A stretch of DNA of 47,151 nucleotides, taken from NCBI GenBank assembly GCA_913775265.1, contig CAJYJH010000105.1:1-47151 (forward strand), given 5' to 3'. This DNA is from an uncultured Mucilaginibacter sp. (GTDB lineage Bacteria; Bacteroidota; Bacteroidia; Sphingobacteriales; Sphingobacteriaceae). The notes below the pieces were generated by a model. That model worked only from the letters and a program-made list of their open reading frames with translations. It did no database searches and was not told where the DNA came from. Of the stretch, positions 32,655 to 40,921 are shown in pieces (the first letter of the stretch is position 1; every line of letters starts with the position of its first letter). Made by a program: the position numbers and the translations under genes.

Positions 32655-35576
32655 ATGCAGCAACAATTAAAGCAATTAGCCGATGAATTGCTGGGAGAGT
32701 TGTTTTACGATCTCACGATGCGTACGCTGTATGCTACGGATGCATCTGCTTACGCTGAAATGCCATTGGCTGTTGCCCTGCCGCGAACGGTTGATGATTT
32801 AAAAAAGCTGATTACTTTCGCCCATTCTCAAAAAGTATCACTTATTCCGCGTACTGCCGGTACATCATTGGCCGGGCAGGTAGTGGGTAGCGGTATAGTA
32901 GTGGATGTATCTAAGCATTTCACGCAAATACTGGAAGTCAATGCTTTTGAACGGTGGGTGAGGGTACAGCCGGGTGTGGTACGCGATGAGCTGAACTTAT
33001 TTTTGAAACCTTATAGTTTATTATTTGGCCCGGAAACATCAACGGCTAACCGTGCCATGATTGGGGGGATGGTGGGTAATAACTCTTGTGGTTCCAATTC
33101 TATTGTTTATAAGAGCACACGCGAACATACATTAGAAATTAAAGCGTTATTAAGCGACGGCTCAGAAGCTGAATTTAAAACGATCAGCTTCGATGATTTT
33201 ATAAAAAAATGTTCGGGTAATACACTCGAGGCAGAAATATATCGTAACATTCGCAGTTTGCTTGGTAACTATGAAAATCAGGTAGAGATCAGGCGGGAGT
33301 TTCCTAAAAAAAGCATTGCACGCCGTAATACCGGCTACGCAATTGATTTGTTGTTAGACACTAATCCCTTTACAGCTGGTGGGGCTGACTTTAATTTTTG
33401 CAAGCTGTTAGTAGGTTCGGAAGGAACGCTGGCTTTTATTACCGAAGTTAAGCTTAATCTCGAACCGTTGCCGCCCAAAGAAAGCGGTTTGCTGTGTGTG
33501 CATTTTAACACGGTCGATGAAGCGTTGCGCGCTAACTTGATTGCCTTAAAATATCAACCGCGAGCCAGTGAGTTGATAGATCATTACATACTCGAATGTA
33601 CCAAAGATAACATTGAACAAAGCCAAAACCGCTTTTTTGTACAGGGCGATCCGGGTGCAGTATTGGTAGTGGAATATGCCGCTGAAACCCGTGAAGAAGT
33701 TATTGCTATTGCCGGACAGGTTGAAGCCGACATGAGAGCCGCCGGTTTAGGTTACCACTTTCCGTTGCTGTTTGGTGCGGACACCCAACGCATCTGGACG
33801 TTGCGCAAAGCAGGCTTAGGATTGCTAAGTAACTTGCCGGGCGACGATAAAGCTGTTCCGGTTATAGAAGATACAGCAGTTGATGTACAGGATTTACCGG
33901 CTTACATCCGCGACTTTAATAAAATACTTGAAAAGCACGACTTGTATGCCGTGCATTACGCACACGCCGGTTCGGGCGAGTTGCATTTGCGGCCAATCAT
34001 CAATTTAAAAACTGCCGAAGGTAATCGTTTATTCCGGGTGATTGCACAAGAGATTGCTGCGCTGGTAAAAAAATATGGCGGCTCATTGAGTGGAGAGCAT
34101 GGCGACGGACGTCTTCGCGGCGAGTTTATTGAGCAGATGATAGGCAGTCATAACTACGGGCTGCTTAAATCTATTAAACAAGCCTGGGATCCGCATCATA
34201 TTTTTAATCCCGGCAAAATTGTGGATACACCGCCCATGAATACTATGCTGCGGTACCAGCCTGGCCAGCAGACGCCCAACTTTAAAACTTACTTTCGATA
34301 TCAGAACCAGAATGTATTACAACACGCCGAACAATGCAACGGTTCGGGTGATTGCCGTAAATCGCATTTGATGGGCGGCACCATGTGCCCGTCGTACATG
34401 GCTACCCGCAACGAAAAGGATACCACCCGGGCACGCGCCAATATACTGCGTACGTTTCTGACCAATTCGGATAAACTTAACCGCTTTGACCATGAAGACA
34501 TTAAAGAGGTAATGGATTTGTGCCTGAGCTGCAAAGGCTGCAAATCGGAGTGCCCCTCAAATGTGGACATGGCCAAGTTAAAGGCTGAATTTTTACAGCA
34601 TTACCAGGATGCCAACGGCATACCGTTACGTTCGAGGTTAATAGCTAACTATGCTGCTTCAGCACGTTTAGGAGCCGTAGCACCGAGCCTATATAATGTG
34701 ATAATGACTCAGCCTTTCATCGGTGGTTTAATGAAGCGAATCGTTGGATTTGCTCCTGACAGAAGTATGCCAGCATTGCACCGGTACACTTTGCGAAGCT
34801 GGTATCAGAAACATGTGAAAACTCGACAATCCGCAAAGTTTGATAAGGGCAGCGTTTATTTGTTTTGCGATGAGTTTACCAATTACCAGGACACTACCAT
34901 TGGTATCAAAGCCATGTTATTATTGGAGCGTTTAGGTTACGAAGTGATTATTCCTGAACACGTGGAAAGTGGCCGTGCCCATATTTCGAAAGGGCTACTG
35001 CGCAACGCCAAGCAAATTGCCCATCATAACTTGGATTTTTTGGCAAACAAAATTACTGATGCTACGCCGCTGATAGGGGTAGAGCCATCGGCTATTTTGA
35101 CCTTCAGAGATGAATATCCCGATCTGGTAGATGAGAACCGTTTGCATGCAGCAAAACAATTAGCCAAACGCAGCTTTTTAATTGATGAGTTTTTAGCTGC
35201 AGAGATGCAAAAAGGTAATATTTCGGTGGGGCAATTTAAGGATGAACAGAAAGTGATCAAGCTGCATGGTCATTGCCAGCAAAAAGCTTGGTCGGCGTTA
35301 AAAGCTACGCAGCAAATTTTGGCATGGCCCGCTAATTATAAGGTAGAAACTATTCCGTCGGGCTGTTGTGGTATGGCAGGATCTTTTGGGTACGAGAAAG
35401 AACATTACGATATTTCAATGCAGATAGCCGAACTGGTTTTGCTACCTGCCGTACGTAATCAGCCTGAGCATGTAATCATAGCAGCTACTGGCACCAGCTG
35501 TCGCCATCAGATAAAAGATGGCGCAGGGGTTAAAGCCCTGCACCCGGTCGAAATTTTGTTTGATGCCTTGCGCTAA
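32655..35576 (+). CDS. FAD-linked and Fe-S D-2-hydroxy acid dehydrogenase, YdiJ-like
   Basis: The 973-residue product is a three-part enzyme. First is a VAO-type FAD domain (IPRTAGTSLAGQVVG near 57, GPETSTANRAMIGGMVGNNSCGSNS near 121-145) with its C-terminal cap (HYAHAGSGELHLRP, GGSLSGEHGDGRLRGEF, HHIFNPGKI). Second is a ferredoxin-like part with two Cys clusters (CNGSGDCRKS...MCPSY and CLSCKGCKSECPSN). Third is a C-terminal heterodisulfide-reductase-like CCG domain (GHCQQKAW, SGCCGMAGSFGYEKEHYD). This layout is that of YdiJ-type D-2-hydroxyglutarate or D-lactate dehydrogenases. The start ATG 32655 lies 3 bp after the DUF1338 stop. The pair would take 2-oxoadipate to 2-oxoglutarate. Confidence 0.9.
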   Translation: MQQQLKQLADELLGELFYDLTMRTLYATDASAYAEMPLAVALPRTVDDLKKLITFAHSQKVSLIPRTAGTSLAGQVVGSGIVVDVSKHFTQILEVNAFERWVRVQPGVVRDELNLFLKPYSLLFGPETSTANRAMIGGMVGNNSCGSNSIVYKSTREHTLEIKALLSDGSEAEFKTISFDDFIKKCSGNTLEAEIYRNIRSLLGNYENQVEIRREFPKKSIARRNTGYAIDLLLDTNPFTAGGADFNFCKLLVGSEGTLAFITEVKLNLEPLPPKESGLLCVHFNTVDEALRANLIALKYQPRASELIDHYILECTKDNIEQSQNRFFVQGDPGAVLVVEYAAETREEVIAIAGQVEADMRAAGLGYHFPLLFGADTQRIWTLRKAGLGLLSNLPGDDKAVPVIEDTAVDVQDLPAYIRDFNKILEKHDLYAVHYAHAGSGELHLRPIINLKTAEGNRLFRVIAQEIAALVKKYGGSLSGEHGDGRLRGEFIEQMIGSHNYGLLKSIKQAWDPHHIFNPGKIVDTPPMNTMLRYQPGQQTPNFKTYFRYQNQNVLQHAEQCNGSGDCRKSHLMGGTMCPSYMATRNEKDTTRARANILRTFLTNSDKLNRFDHEDIKEVMDLCLSCKGCKSECPSNVDMAKLKAEFLQHYQDANGIPLRSRLIANYAASARLGAVAPSLYNVIMTQPFIGGLMKRIVGFAPDRSMPALHRYTLRSWYQKHVKTRQSAKFDKGSVYLFCDEFTNYQDTTIGIKAMLLLERLGYEVIIPEHVESGRAHISKGLLRNAKQIAHHNLDFLANKITDATPLIGVEPSAILTFRDEYPDLVDENRLHAAKQLAKRSFLIDEFLAAEMQKGNISVGQFKDEQKVIKLHGHCQQKAWSALKATQQILAWPANYKVETIPSGCCGMAGSFGYEKEHYDISMQIAELVLLPAVRNQPEHVIIAATGTSCRHQIKDGAGVKALHPVEILFDALR

Positions 35577-35588
35577 GTGCTCCTATAA

Positions 35589-37946
35589 TTAAGGCTTCAT
35601 TAATCTTACTTCGTAAATATTGGCAATGGCCGACTGGTCGGCAGCTACAAATTTTACTTCCAATTGCTGGTTTTTTAACACTTGTTGTGGCAGCGGATAA
35701 TCAACTTCTGTAAACTGATTGCCTCCGGTGCCATCCAGTTTTACTGAGGTTACTAATTGCTGGTTTACATAAATATCAAAGTTCCGGTCTTTCTCGCGAC
35801 CAAAATAAGTTAGCCTGAGTTTATTGGCGTTTTGAGCCGGATTCTTTAGCACGTAGCTAAACCAGCCCTTTCCATTACGAAAATGCCTTTCCTGAAAAGA
35901 TCCGTTGTCTGTTTTTTCGCCTTTAAACTGGTGGTCGGTCTCCGGCTGTTGCTCACCGGTGTTAACCAGGTCAACTGTTTTTAAATCCAGCTGTTGTTTC
36001 TTTTCTTCTTTAGCTTTCATGGCTGCTACCAGCGTTGGTAGTTTTTCGGATGTTGTATATGGCCAGTATAAAACATAGCGCTTGTCTTGTAATGTAAAGA
36101 AGGGTACCAGTTTCAGGCTTTTATATTTATCCTGATAAATAAGTTTATCAGCATCGTAAGTCAAAGGCTGTTTGTCGGGTGCTAAAACATTAGCCATTGG
36201 GTTGGCTGTCGATACCAATAACGGTGCTTCGTCCAGCGGTAACATCGGGCCCGCGGCAATGTGGCCCATGCGGCTGCCATCTGCTTCTAAGCCAACTTCG
36301 TTTTGGGTACCCATATCGGCTGCCAGTACAATAGGCCCATGTAAAAAGGCTACATAGTTAGAGCCGTCAGGCAAAACTTCGCTGGTGTTGTGCATGGGTA
36401 AAGTGACGGTAACTTTATCACCTGTTTTCCAGATGCGGTTTACGCTCGCATAGCCTAAAGCGTTTTTAGTTACGTTCTGCGCCTGACCGTTTACCTTTAC
36501 CTGCATTTGCCCTGCGTTGATCCATGACGGATATCTGAAACGCATGGCAAACCGGCTTGGCTTGTTCAATTTAAGTGTCAAGGCAGACTGCTCACTGTAT
36601 GGGAAAGTAGTTTGTTGGGTAAGGGTAAGGCCTTTTTCTTTCCATTTAAGTTCGGAAGCAATAAAAAGGTTGACCAGTAAATCATCACCCTGATGAGCGT
36701 AAATCAATTCACCATACTTGCCATGGTTCTCTAAGCCTGAACCTACACAGCACCAAAAGCTTTCTTGCGGATTAGAGTATACCCGGTAATGCCCCGGACG
36801 CATCGGTGTAAAGTAAACAAAGCCACCCTCGGGCCTTTGCGACGATAAGATGTGGTTATACAATGTGCGTTCGTAATAATCGATGTAAGATGAAGTAGGG
36901 TTAGTCAGAAACAGGTCGCGCGTCAGCTTTAACATGTTATACGAGTTGCAGGTTTCCGGCCCCTCGCGCGACTCAATCATCGACGAAAAATTATCTGTCG
37001 GGTTAAAATGCTCCCTAACACTGTTGCCACCAATAGCTACTGTGCGATGCTTTACTACGGTTTGCCAAAAAAAGGTAGCCGCGCTGTTGTATGCCGTATC
37101 GCCGCTTAACTGGGCAATGCGTTCAAATCCAATAACTTTGGGTATCTGCGTGTTGGCGTGTACACCGGTAAGCGCATCTTTGTGTGCTTCTAACGGCTCG
37201 AGTATAGCCTGGTGCGAAAACCTGCGGGCCATCTCCAGATACTTTTTATTACCCGTGATGCTGTAAACATTAGCAAATACCTCATTGAGTCCACCGTGTT
37301 CGCTGCGTAGCATGGTTTGTATTTGCTGGTCGCTAAGTTTAGCCGTGGTGTTGTAAAACCAGTCGGTCAACTTCAGCAACATGTCGCGGGCATTTGCCTC
37401 TCCGGCCACTGTGTAAGCGTCATATAAGCCTGCGTAAAGCTTGTGAATATTATACAGCGGTACCCATTTGTTGTTAAGCCCGAAACTGTTAGAGTTAATG
37501 TTACCTTTTTCAATTTCCTGCCACATAGCTTTACCACCCGGTATACCGCCAATATATCCGTTGCCATTATTTTCCTGGCAGCGTTTCAGTTCAGACAGCA
37601 TATAGTCGAGCCTCTTTTTAACTTCGGCATTACCGGTAGAGGCATACATGAGCGACAAAGCCGACAGGTAATGCCCGCCAATATGCCCATCCAGTCCGGT
37701 GTTTTCCCAGTTACCATAAGAGGAGGCTTTAGGGGTTAACCCGGCTTCTTTTAAGTAAGGAGCCAGTAAGCGGTCGGCATTGAGCGACAACATGTACTTC
37801 ATGTCGGTTTGCTGAGCCTGTTCAAACGGACTTTTCAACAAACGCACATCATTGAGCGGAAAGCTCTGAACGGGTTTTACCTGCGCTATACTTTGCGCCG
37901 CCCACATGCCAATGAAAGCAGTCGCAATAATTTTTTTTATCATCAT
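35589..37946 (-). CDS. GH127/GH146-type beta-L-arabinofuranosidase
   Basis: The 785-residue secreted product (signal peptide, cleavage after SIAQ near 22) has the (alpha/alpha)6 barrel of the former DUF1680 group. Catalytic features are Glu and Cys in SREGPETCNSYNML and the double Cys in SFWCCVGSGLENHGKYGE, which in GH127/GH146 bind zinc and supply the Cys nucleophile. Other family segments are NWENTGLDGHIGGHYLSALSLMY, HGGLNEVFANVYSITG and AIGGNSVREHF. A C-terminal beta-sandwich (about 640-785) resembles the accessory module of GH146 enzymes such as those of Bacteroides. It would release L-arabinofuranose from plant glycans. No SusCD or other hydrolase is adjacent. ATG at 37946 or 37943 may be used. 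Confidence 0.9.
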   Translation of the reverse strand: MMIKKIIATAFIGMWAAQSIAQVKPVQSFPLNDVRLLKSPFEQAQQTDMKYMLSLNADRLLAPYLKEAGLTPKASSYGNWENTGLDGHIGGHYLSALSLMYASTGNAEVKKRLDYMLSELKRCQENNGNGYIGGIPGGKAMWQEIEKGNINSNSFGLNNKWVPLYNIHKLYAGLYDAYTVAGEANARDMLLKLTDWFYNTTAKLSDQQIQTMLRSEHGGLNEVFANVYSITGNKKYLEMARRFSHQAILEPLEAHKDALTGVHANTQIPKVIGFERIAQLSGDTAYNSAATFFWQTVVKHRTVAIGGNSVREHFNPTDNFSSMIESREGPETCNSYNMLKLTRDLFLTNPTSSYIDYYERTLYNHILSSQRPEGGFVYFTPMRPGHYRVYSNPQESFWCCVGSGLENHGKYGELIYAHQGDDLLVNLFIASELKWKEKGLTLTQQTTFPYSEQSALTLKLNKPSRFAMRFRYPSWINAGQMQVKVNGQAQNVTKNALGYASVNRIWKTGDKVTVTLPMHNTSEVLPDGSNYVAFLHGPIVLAADMGTQNEVGLEADGSRMGHIAAGPMLPLDEAPLLVSTANPMANVLAPDKQPLTYDADKLIYQDKYKSLKLVPFFTLQDKRYVLYWPYTTSEKLPTLVAAMKAKEEKKQQLDLKTVDLVNTGEQQPETDHQFKGEKTDNGSFQERHFRNGKGWFSYVLKNPAQNANKLRLTYFGREKDRNFDIYVNQQLVTSVKLDGTGGNQFTEVDYPLPQQVLKNQQLEVKFVAADQSAIANIYEVRLMKP

Positions 37947-38018
37947 TACTTGCTGTAAAGCAGAAATTTTGGATTAAGAAAATGTATTAAGGAGTAACTA
38001 CCGGGTAGCTGTAATTGG

Positions 38019-38041
38019 TTAATTGTCAAACTTACAATTAA
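38019..38041. promoter_or_regulatory. 23-bp perfect inverted repeat over the GH127/GH146 -7 box
   Basis: TTAATTGT (38019-38026), a 7-bp centre and ACAATTAA (38034-38041) form perfect 8-bp arms. The centre and the first base of the right arm are, on the minus strand, TAAGTTTG (38027-38034), a full -7 match for the glycosidase gene. A bound regulator would block or control that promoter. A smaller repeat, CTACC-G-GGTAG at 37998-38008, lies in the predicted leader. Confidence 0.55.
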
Positions 38042-38084
38042 AAAGAAATAAATAAAAATATTAATTTAATTAACAGAGAAACGT

Positions 38085-38092
38085 TATGTTTG
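38085..38092 (+). promoter_or_regulatory. Predicted -7 box of the tetR gene
   Basis: TATGTTTG matches TAnnTTTG exactly. Transcription would begin around 38098, inside the 27-bp block that holds the palindromic operator. No clear -33 TTG is present. Confidence 0.5.
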
Positions 38093-38093
38093 C

Positions 38094-38120
38094 AAAACAT
38101 ACCAAATGGTATTTTTTATG
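38094..38120 (+). repeat. TetR operator block, copy 1
   Basis: This 27-bp block ends in the tetR start codon and contains the palindrome ATACCA-AA-TGGTAT (38099-38112), six-base arms perfect. Copy 2 at 38716-38742 differs at only three positions. The location over the predicted transcription start fits autorepression. Confidence 0.7.
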
Positions 38121-38702
38121 TCGAAGGCTGGCGATACCCGTTTAATGATTTTACAAAAGGCGTTTGACCTGGTTTACAAACATGGTTTCCAGGCAACAAG
38201 TATCGACGATATAATTGCCACCACACAGGTAACCAAAGGCGCATTTTTTTATCATTTTAAAAATAAAGAAGAAATGGGCCTGGCTATGATTAACGAACTA
38301 ATGTATCCCGGAATGATCAAGGTTTTAGTAGAGCCGCTGCTTGCCGCCCAGGATCCGGCTAAAGAGGTATACTTGATGATGCATAATGTACTGCTAAAAC
38401 AGCCGATGTTTAATGTAAAGTATGGTTGTCCGGCAGTAAACCTGATTGAAGAGATGGCGCCGCTCAATCAGCAGTTTAATCAAGCTCTCGGTAAATTATT
38501 TAACGAATGGCAAAATGCCATTAGCCAGGTTATTAAGCAAGGGAAGATATCCGGTACAATTAAAGACAGTGTTGATGAAAAACAAGTGGCTTATTTTGTG
38601 ATGGCCGGCTACAGCGGCATTCGTAACATGGGTAAAATGTTAGGGACAGCTTGCTACAAAACCTACCTGGCCGAATTGAAAAAATATCTGAATCAGCTTT
38701 AA
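38118..38702 (+). CDS. TetR-family transcriptional repressor
   Basis: The 194-residue product starts MSKAGDTRLMILQKAFDLVYKHGFQATSIDDI and has a clear N-terminal helix-turn-helix (TSIDDIIATTQVTKGAFFYHFKNKEEM, about 28-55). The C-terminal ligand and dimer domain is all helical (CPAVNLIEEMAPLNQQFNQALG...). An in-frame ATG at 38106 lies inside the operator palindrome, so ATG 38118 is preferred. The same operator block precedes the next gene, so this repressor probably controls itself and the two small membrane-protein genes after it. The inducer is unknown. Confidence 0.9.
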   Translation: MSKAGDTRLMILQKAFDLVYKHGFQATSIDDIIATTQVTKGAFFYHFKNKEEMGLAMINELMYPGMIKVLVEPLLAAQDPAKEVYLMMHNVLLKQPMFNVKYGCPAVNLIEEMAPLNQQFNQALGKLFNEWQNAISQVIKQGKISGTIKDSVDEKQVAYFVMAGYSGIRNMGKMLGTACYKTYLAELKKYLNQL

Positions 38703-38715
38703 AAAAATTTATTGA

Positions 38716-38742
38716 AAAACATACTAATTGGTATCTTTTATG
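38716..38742 (+). repeat. TetR operator block, copy 2
   Basis: This is a near copy (24 of 27 positions) of 38094-38120, with the imperfect palindrome ATACTA-AT-TGGTAT at 38721-38734. It again ends at the ATG of a gene, here the four-helix membrane protein, 13 bp after the tetR stop. Confidence 0.7.
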
Positions 38743-39201
38743 AATATTCTACTTTTCTTTCACTCTTTAATGCGCTGGCTTGTACTGGCCAGTTTGCTGT
38801 ATGCAATCTATCGTGCTTACCATGGTTATACCCAAAAACTACCCTTTACCAAAGCCGATAATAAAATTCGGCACTGGACGGCAACTATCGCTCATGTACA
38901 ACTCTTAGTAGGCATTATCATTTACACGCAAAGTGCTACCGTGAAAATGTTGACCAATGGCCCATCTAATAATGGAAATGTCACTGAGCCGGTATTTTTC
39001 GGTATCATTCATATTGCGTTAATGCTGATAGCTATTGTGATTATTACCATAGGTTCTGCGGTAGCCAAGCGTAAGACGTTGGCATATGATAAATTTCGCA
39101 CCCAATTAATCTATTTTTCCATAGCCCTCGCTGTTATTTTCGTTGCTATCCCCTGGCCGTTTTCGCCATTGGCGCAAAGGCCTTTTATCCGATTATCTTA
39201 A
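38740..39201 (+). CDS. Four-helix membrane protein, cytochrome b-like
   Basis: The 153-residue product begins MNILLFFHSLMRWLVLASLLYAIYRAYHG and has four hydrophobic segments. Conserved-looking His residues near membrane ends (HSLMRW, RHWTATIAHVQLLVGIIIY, FFGIIHIALM) are of the kind that could hold haem. I know this as a common small Bacteroidota membrane family, sometimes labelled cytochrome b-like; its function is not established. The start is ATG 38740 rather than the TTG at 38728, which is part of the operator. It precedes a DUF3817 gene by 11 bp. Confidence 0.65.
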   Translation: MNILLFFHSLMRWLVLASLLYAIYRAYHGYTQKLPFTKADNKIRHWTATIAHVQLLVGIIIYTQSATVKMLTNGPSNNGNVTEPVFFGIIHIALMLIAIVIITIGSAVAKRKTLAYDKFRTQLIYFSIALAVIFVAIPWPFSPLAQRPFIRLS

Positions 39202-39212
39202 GATCTAAAACT

Positions 39213-39524
39213 ATGCTATCATTACTCAATACCGGCGTAGGCCGGTTACGCCTTATTGGTTACCTGGAAGGTATCTCTTTGCTCGTGCTGCTTTTTGTAG
39301 CCGTACCGCTAAAATATTTTGGTCATTCTCCGGGTTTAGTTAAAAGTATTGGTCCGGTGCACGGCGGACTATTTTTGCTCTATCTGTTCAATGCCCTTAG
39401 TGTTGGTATAGCGCAGCAATGGCCGTTCAAAACCATTACCTGGAAAGTTTTAATGGCTTGTATGATACCTTTCGGAACATTTTACATAGACCACAAAATA
39501 CTGAGCCGAATTTCAGGAAACTGA
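39213..39524 (+). CDS. DUF3817 integral membrane protein
   Basis: The 103-residue product has three membrane segments and the DUF3817 signature: RLRLIGYLEGISLLVLLFVAVPLKYFG, then IGPVHGGLFLLYLF and a final PFGTFYIDHKIL. Function is unknown for the family. It lies 11 bp after the four-helix protein, so the two probably share the TetR-controlled transcript. The convergent diadenylate cyclase gene ends 23 bp further on. Confidence 0.85.
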   Translation: MLSLLNTGVGRLRLIGYLEGISLLVLLFVAVPLKYFGHSPGLVKSIGPVHGGLFLLYLFNALSVGIAQQWPFKTITWKVLMACMIPFGTFYIDHKILSRISGN

Positions 39525-39547
39525 TTTCAACAAAAAAGATACAAGAA

Positions 39548-40690
39548 TTAAAGCAGCAACACATCAATACGATGCGCATGTACACGATGCAGTTTTTCTG
39601 ACCAGGCAAAAACGGTAAACTGTCCATCTTGCGAGGCTACCAAGGCAACTGCATCATGCTGGTCGTGTACAAATTGTGCAGCAGCTAAGTGGCGTGTGCC
39701 GCCATTTTGGGCTGGGTGCATGCGCGTAGCCTGTGCTCCAGCTACCGGTTCGGTCATAATGATTTCTTCTACCGGTACACTATTAGCCGAACGGGCTACT
39801 TTTGCTCCAAAGGCCAATAAATCATAGTGTTGCGTGATCACCGTAGCGCCATCAACAGCCGTAAAGCCGCCGATAATATCAATAGCCTGTAACAGCGATT
39901 CTTTCCATTCAAAAGTGTCGCGTTCCTCCTCGCTTTGCTGCATCAGGTCTGAAATGGCAGCATAGGGTGGGGTAACGGGATATTTGATAGGGCTGATCAC
40001 CGACTCTCGCCACTGGTCAGAACCATCAGGCACAATCAGCACTAATCCGCCCCTGCGATGTATGCGTACACTGGCGGCCAGCTGTACCAAAACGTTAAAA
40101 GTTTCGCCCATGAAGGAGGGTAGTGCCATATTCATCAGCGATGCATGTAATGCCGGACAATCCGCAATACCCATCGATTTCTCATCGAGCACCTTAATTT
40201 GGTCACCATGCAAAACCGCTACGTTTACAAACTTGCCGAAGCCATCTAATCGGCGATGTTTAATCACTAATAATCCGGGTTCTACAACTTCTAAAACAAA
40301 ACATATGCCCGGTACAGTGTGAGTAGTACCCCATATGTACAACTCATCGTTTTCGTGCCATACGCCTAAATGGATGCCGGGCTGCTCAACGGCTGGGGCC
40401 AGTTTCACTAAATTTTGTGGTGTTAGCCGTAGCCGGTTACCAAAAATTAAAGGTTTGCCGGCTTGCTCAGGCTCAAGTAGGGCAAGAGAAATACTTACCG
40501 GTCGTCCTTCTTCGCGGCGGAGGCTGGCCCAAAACGCTATGTCGATCACCGCCTCAATTATACTGGCGCTACAAGCTGTAGCCAATTGCTGTTCACCAAG
40601 CTCCTGCGCTTGTGCCAGATGATCGGCAAAATGCGTTTCAATGGTTTCGGCTACCATGCGGGCGGCCAGGTACGAAGGTTCTGAAAACAT
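39548..40690 (-). CDS. Putative diadenylate cyclase with DACNV-type sensor region
   Basis: The 380-residue product (start ATG 40690) has a C-terminal DisA_N-like diadenylate cyclase (DAC) domain from about residue 265. The DGA motif is at 280-282 (FTAVDGATVITQHYDLLAFGAKV). The second motif is GTRHLAA at 331-337, where the usual RHR reads RHL, followed by DAVALVASQDGQFTVFAW. The N-terminal 250 residues fit the sensor region called DACNV. DAC enzymes make c-di-AMP from two ATP. An extended start at 40744 would add 18 residues over the likely promoter region. It is divergent from a 5'-nucleotidase pair. Confidence 0.78.
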   Translation of the reverse strand: MFSEPSYLAARMVAETIETHFADHLAQAQELGEQQLATACSASIIEAVIDIAFWASLRREEGRPVSISLALLEPEQAGKPLIFGNRLRLTPQNLVKLAPAVEQPGIHLGVWHENDELYIWGTTHTVPGICFVLEVVEPGLLVIKHRRLDGFGKFVNVAVLHGDQIKVLDEKSMGIADCPALHASLMNMALPSFMGETFNVLVQLAASVRIHRRGGLVLIVPDGSDQWRESVISPIKYPVTPPYAAISDLMQQSEEERDTFEWKESLLQAIDIIGGFTAVDGATVITQHYDLLAFGAKVARSANSVPVEEIIMTEPVAGAQATRMHPAQNGGTRHLAAAQFVHDQHDAVALVASQDGQFTVFAWSEKLHRVHAHRIDVLLL

Positions 40691-40859
40691 AGGTTGGGAT
40701 GTATTTAACAACAATATAGCAACACATAGCCTCATTTTAGGCAATGCTTTTGTAAAATTGACTGTAAATGAGCAACGGCATTATGGTGGTGTAGCAATGC
40801 TACTAAATATTTTACATTTACACGCATGGCGTAAACTTCATAATTACCAGCACGGTAGG

Positions 40860-40867
40860 TATCTTTG
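40860..40867 (+). promoter_or_regulatory. Predicted -7 box of the split 5'-nucleotidase operon
   Basis: TATCTTTG matches TAnnTTTG perfectly, 54 bp before the ATG at 40922. Longer frames that begin near 40865 start inside this box and are therefore unlikely. The 231-bp gap from 40691 also contains a weaker TATATTGT facing the cyclase gene. Confidence 0.45.
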
Positions 40868-40921
40868 CAGTGCAAGTTCGTTAGCAGCTTGGTTGTTAAC
40901 CAGCTTGCGCTAAATTCTGAT

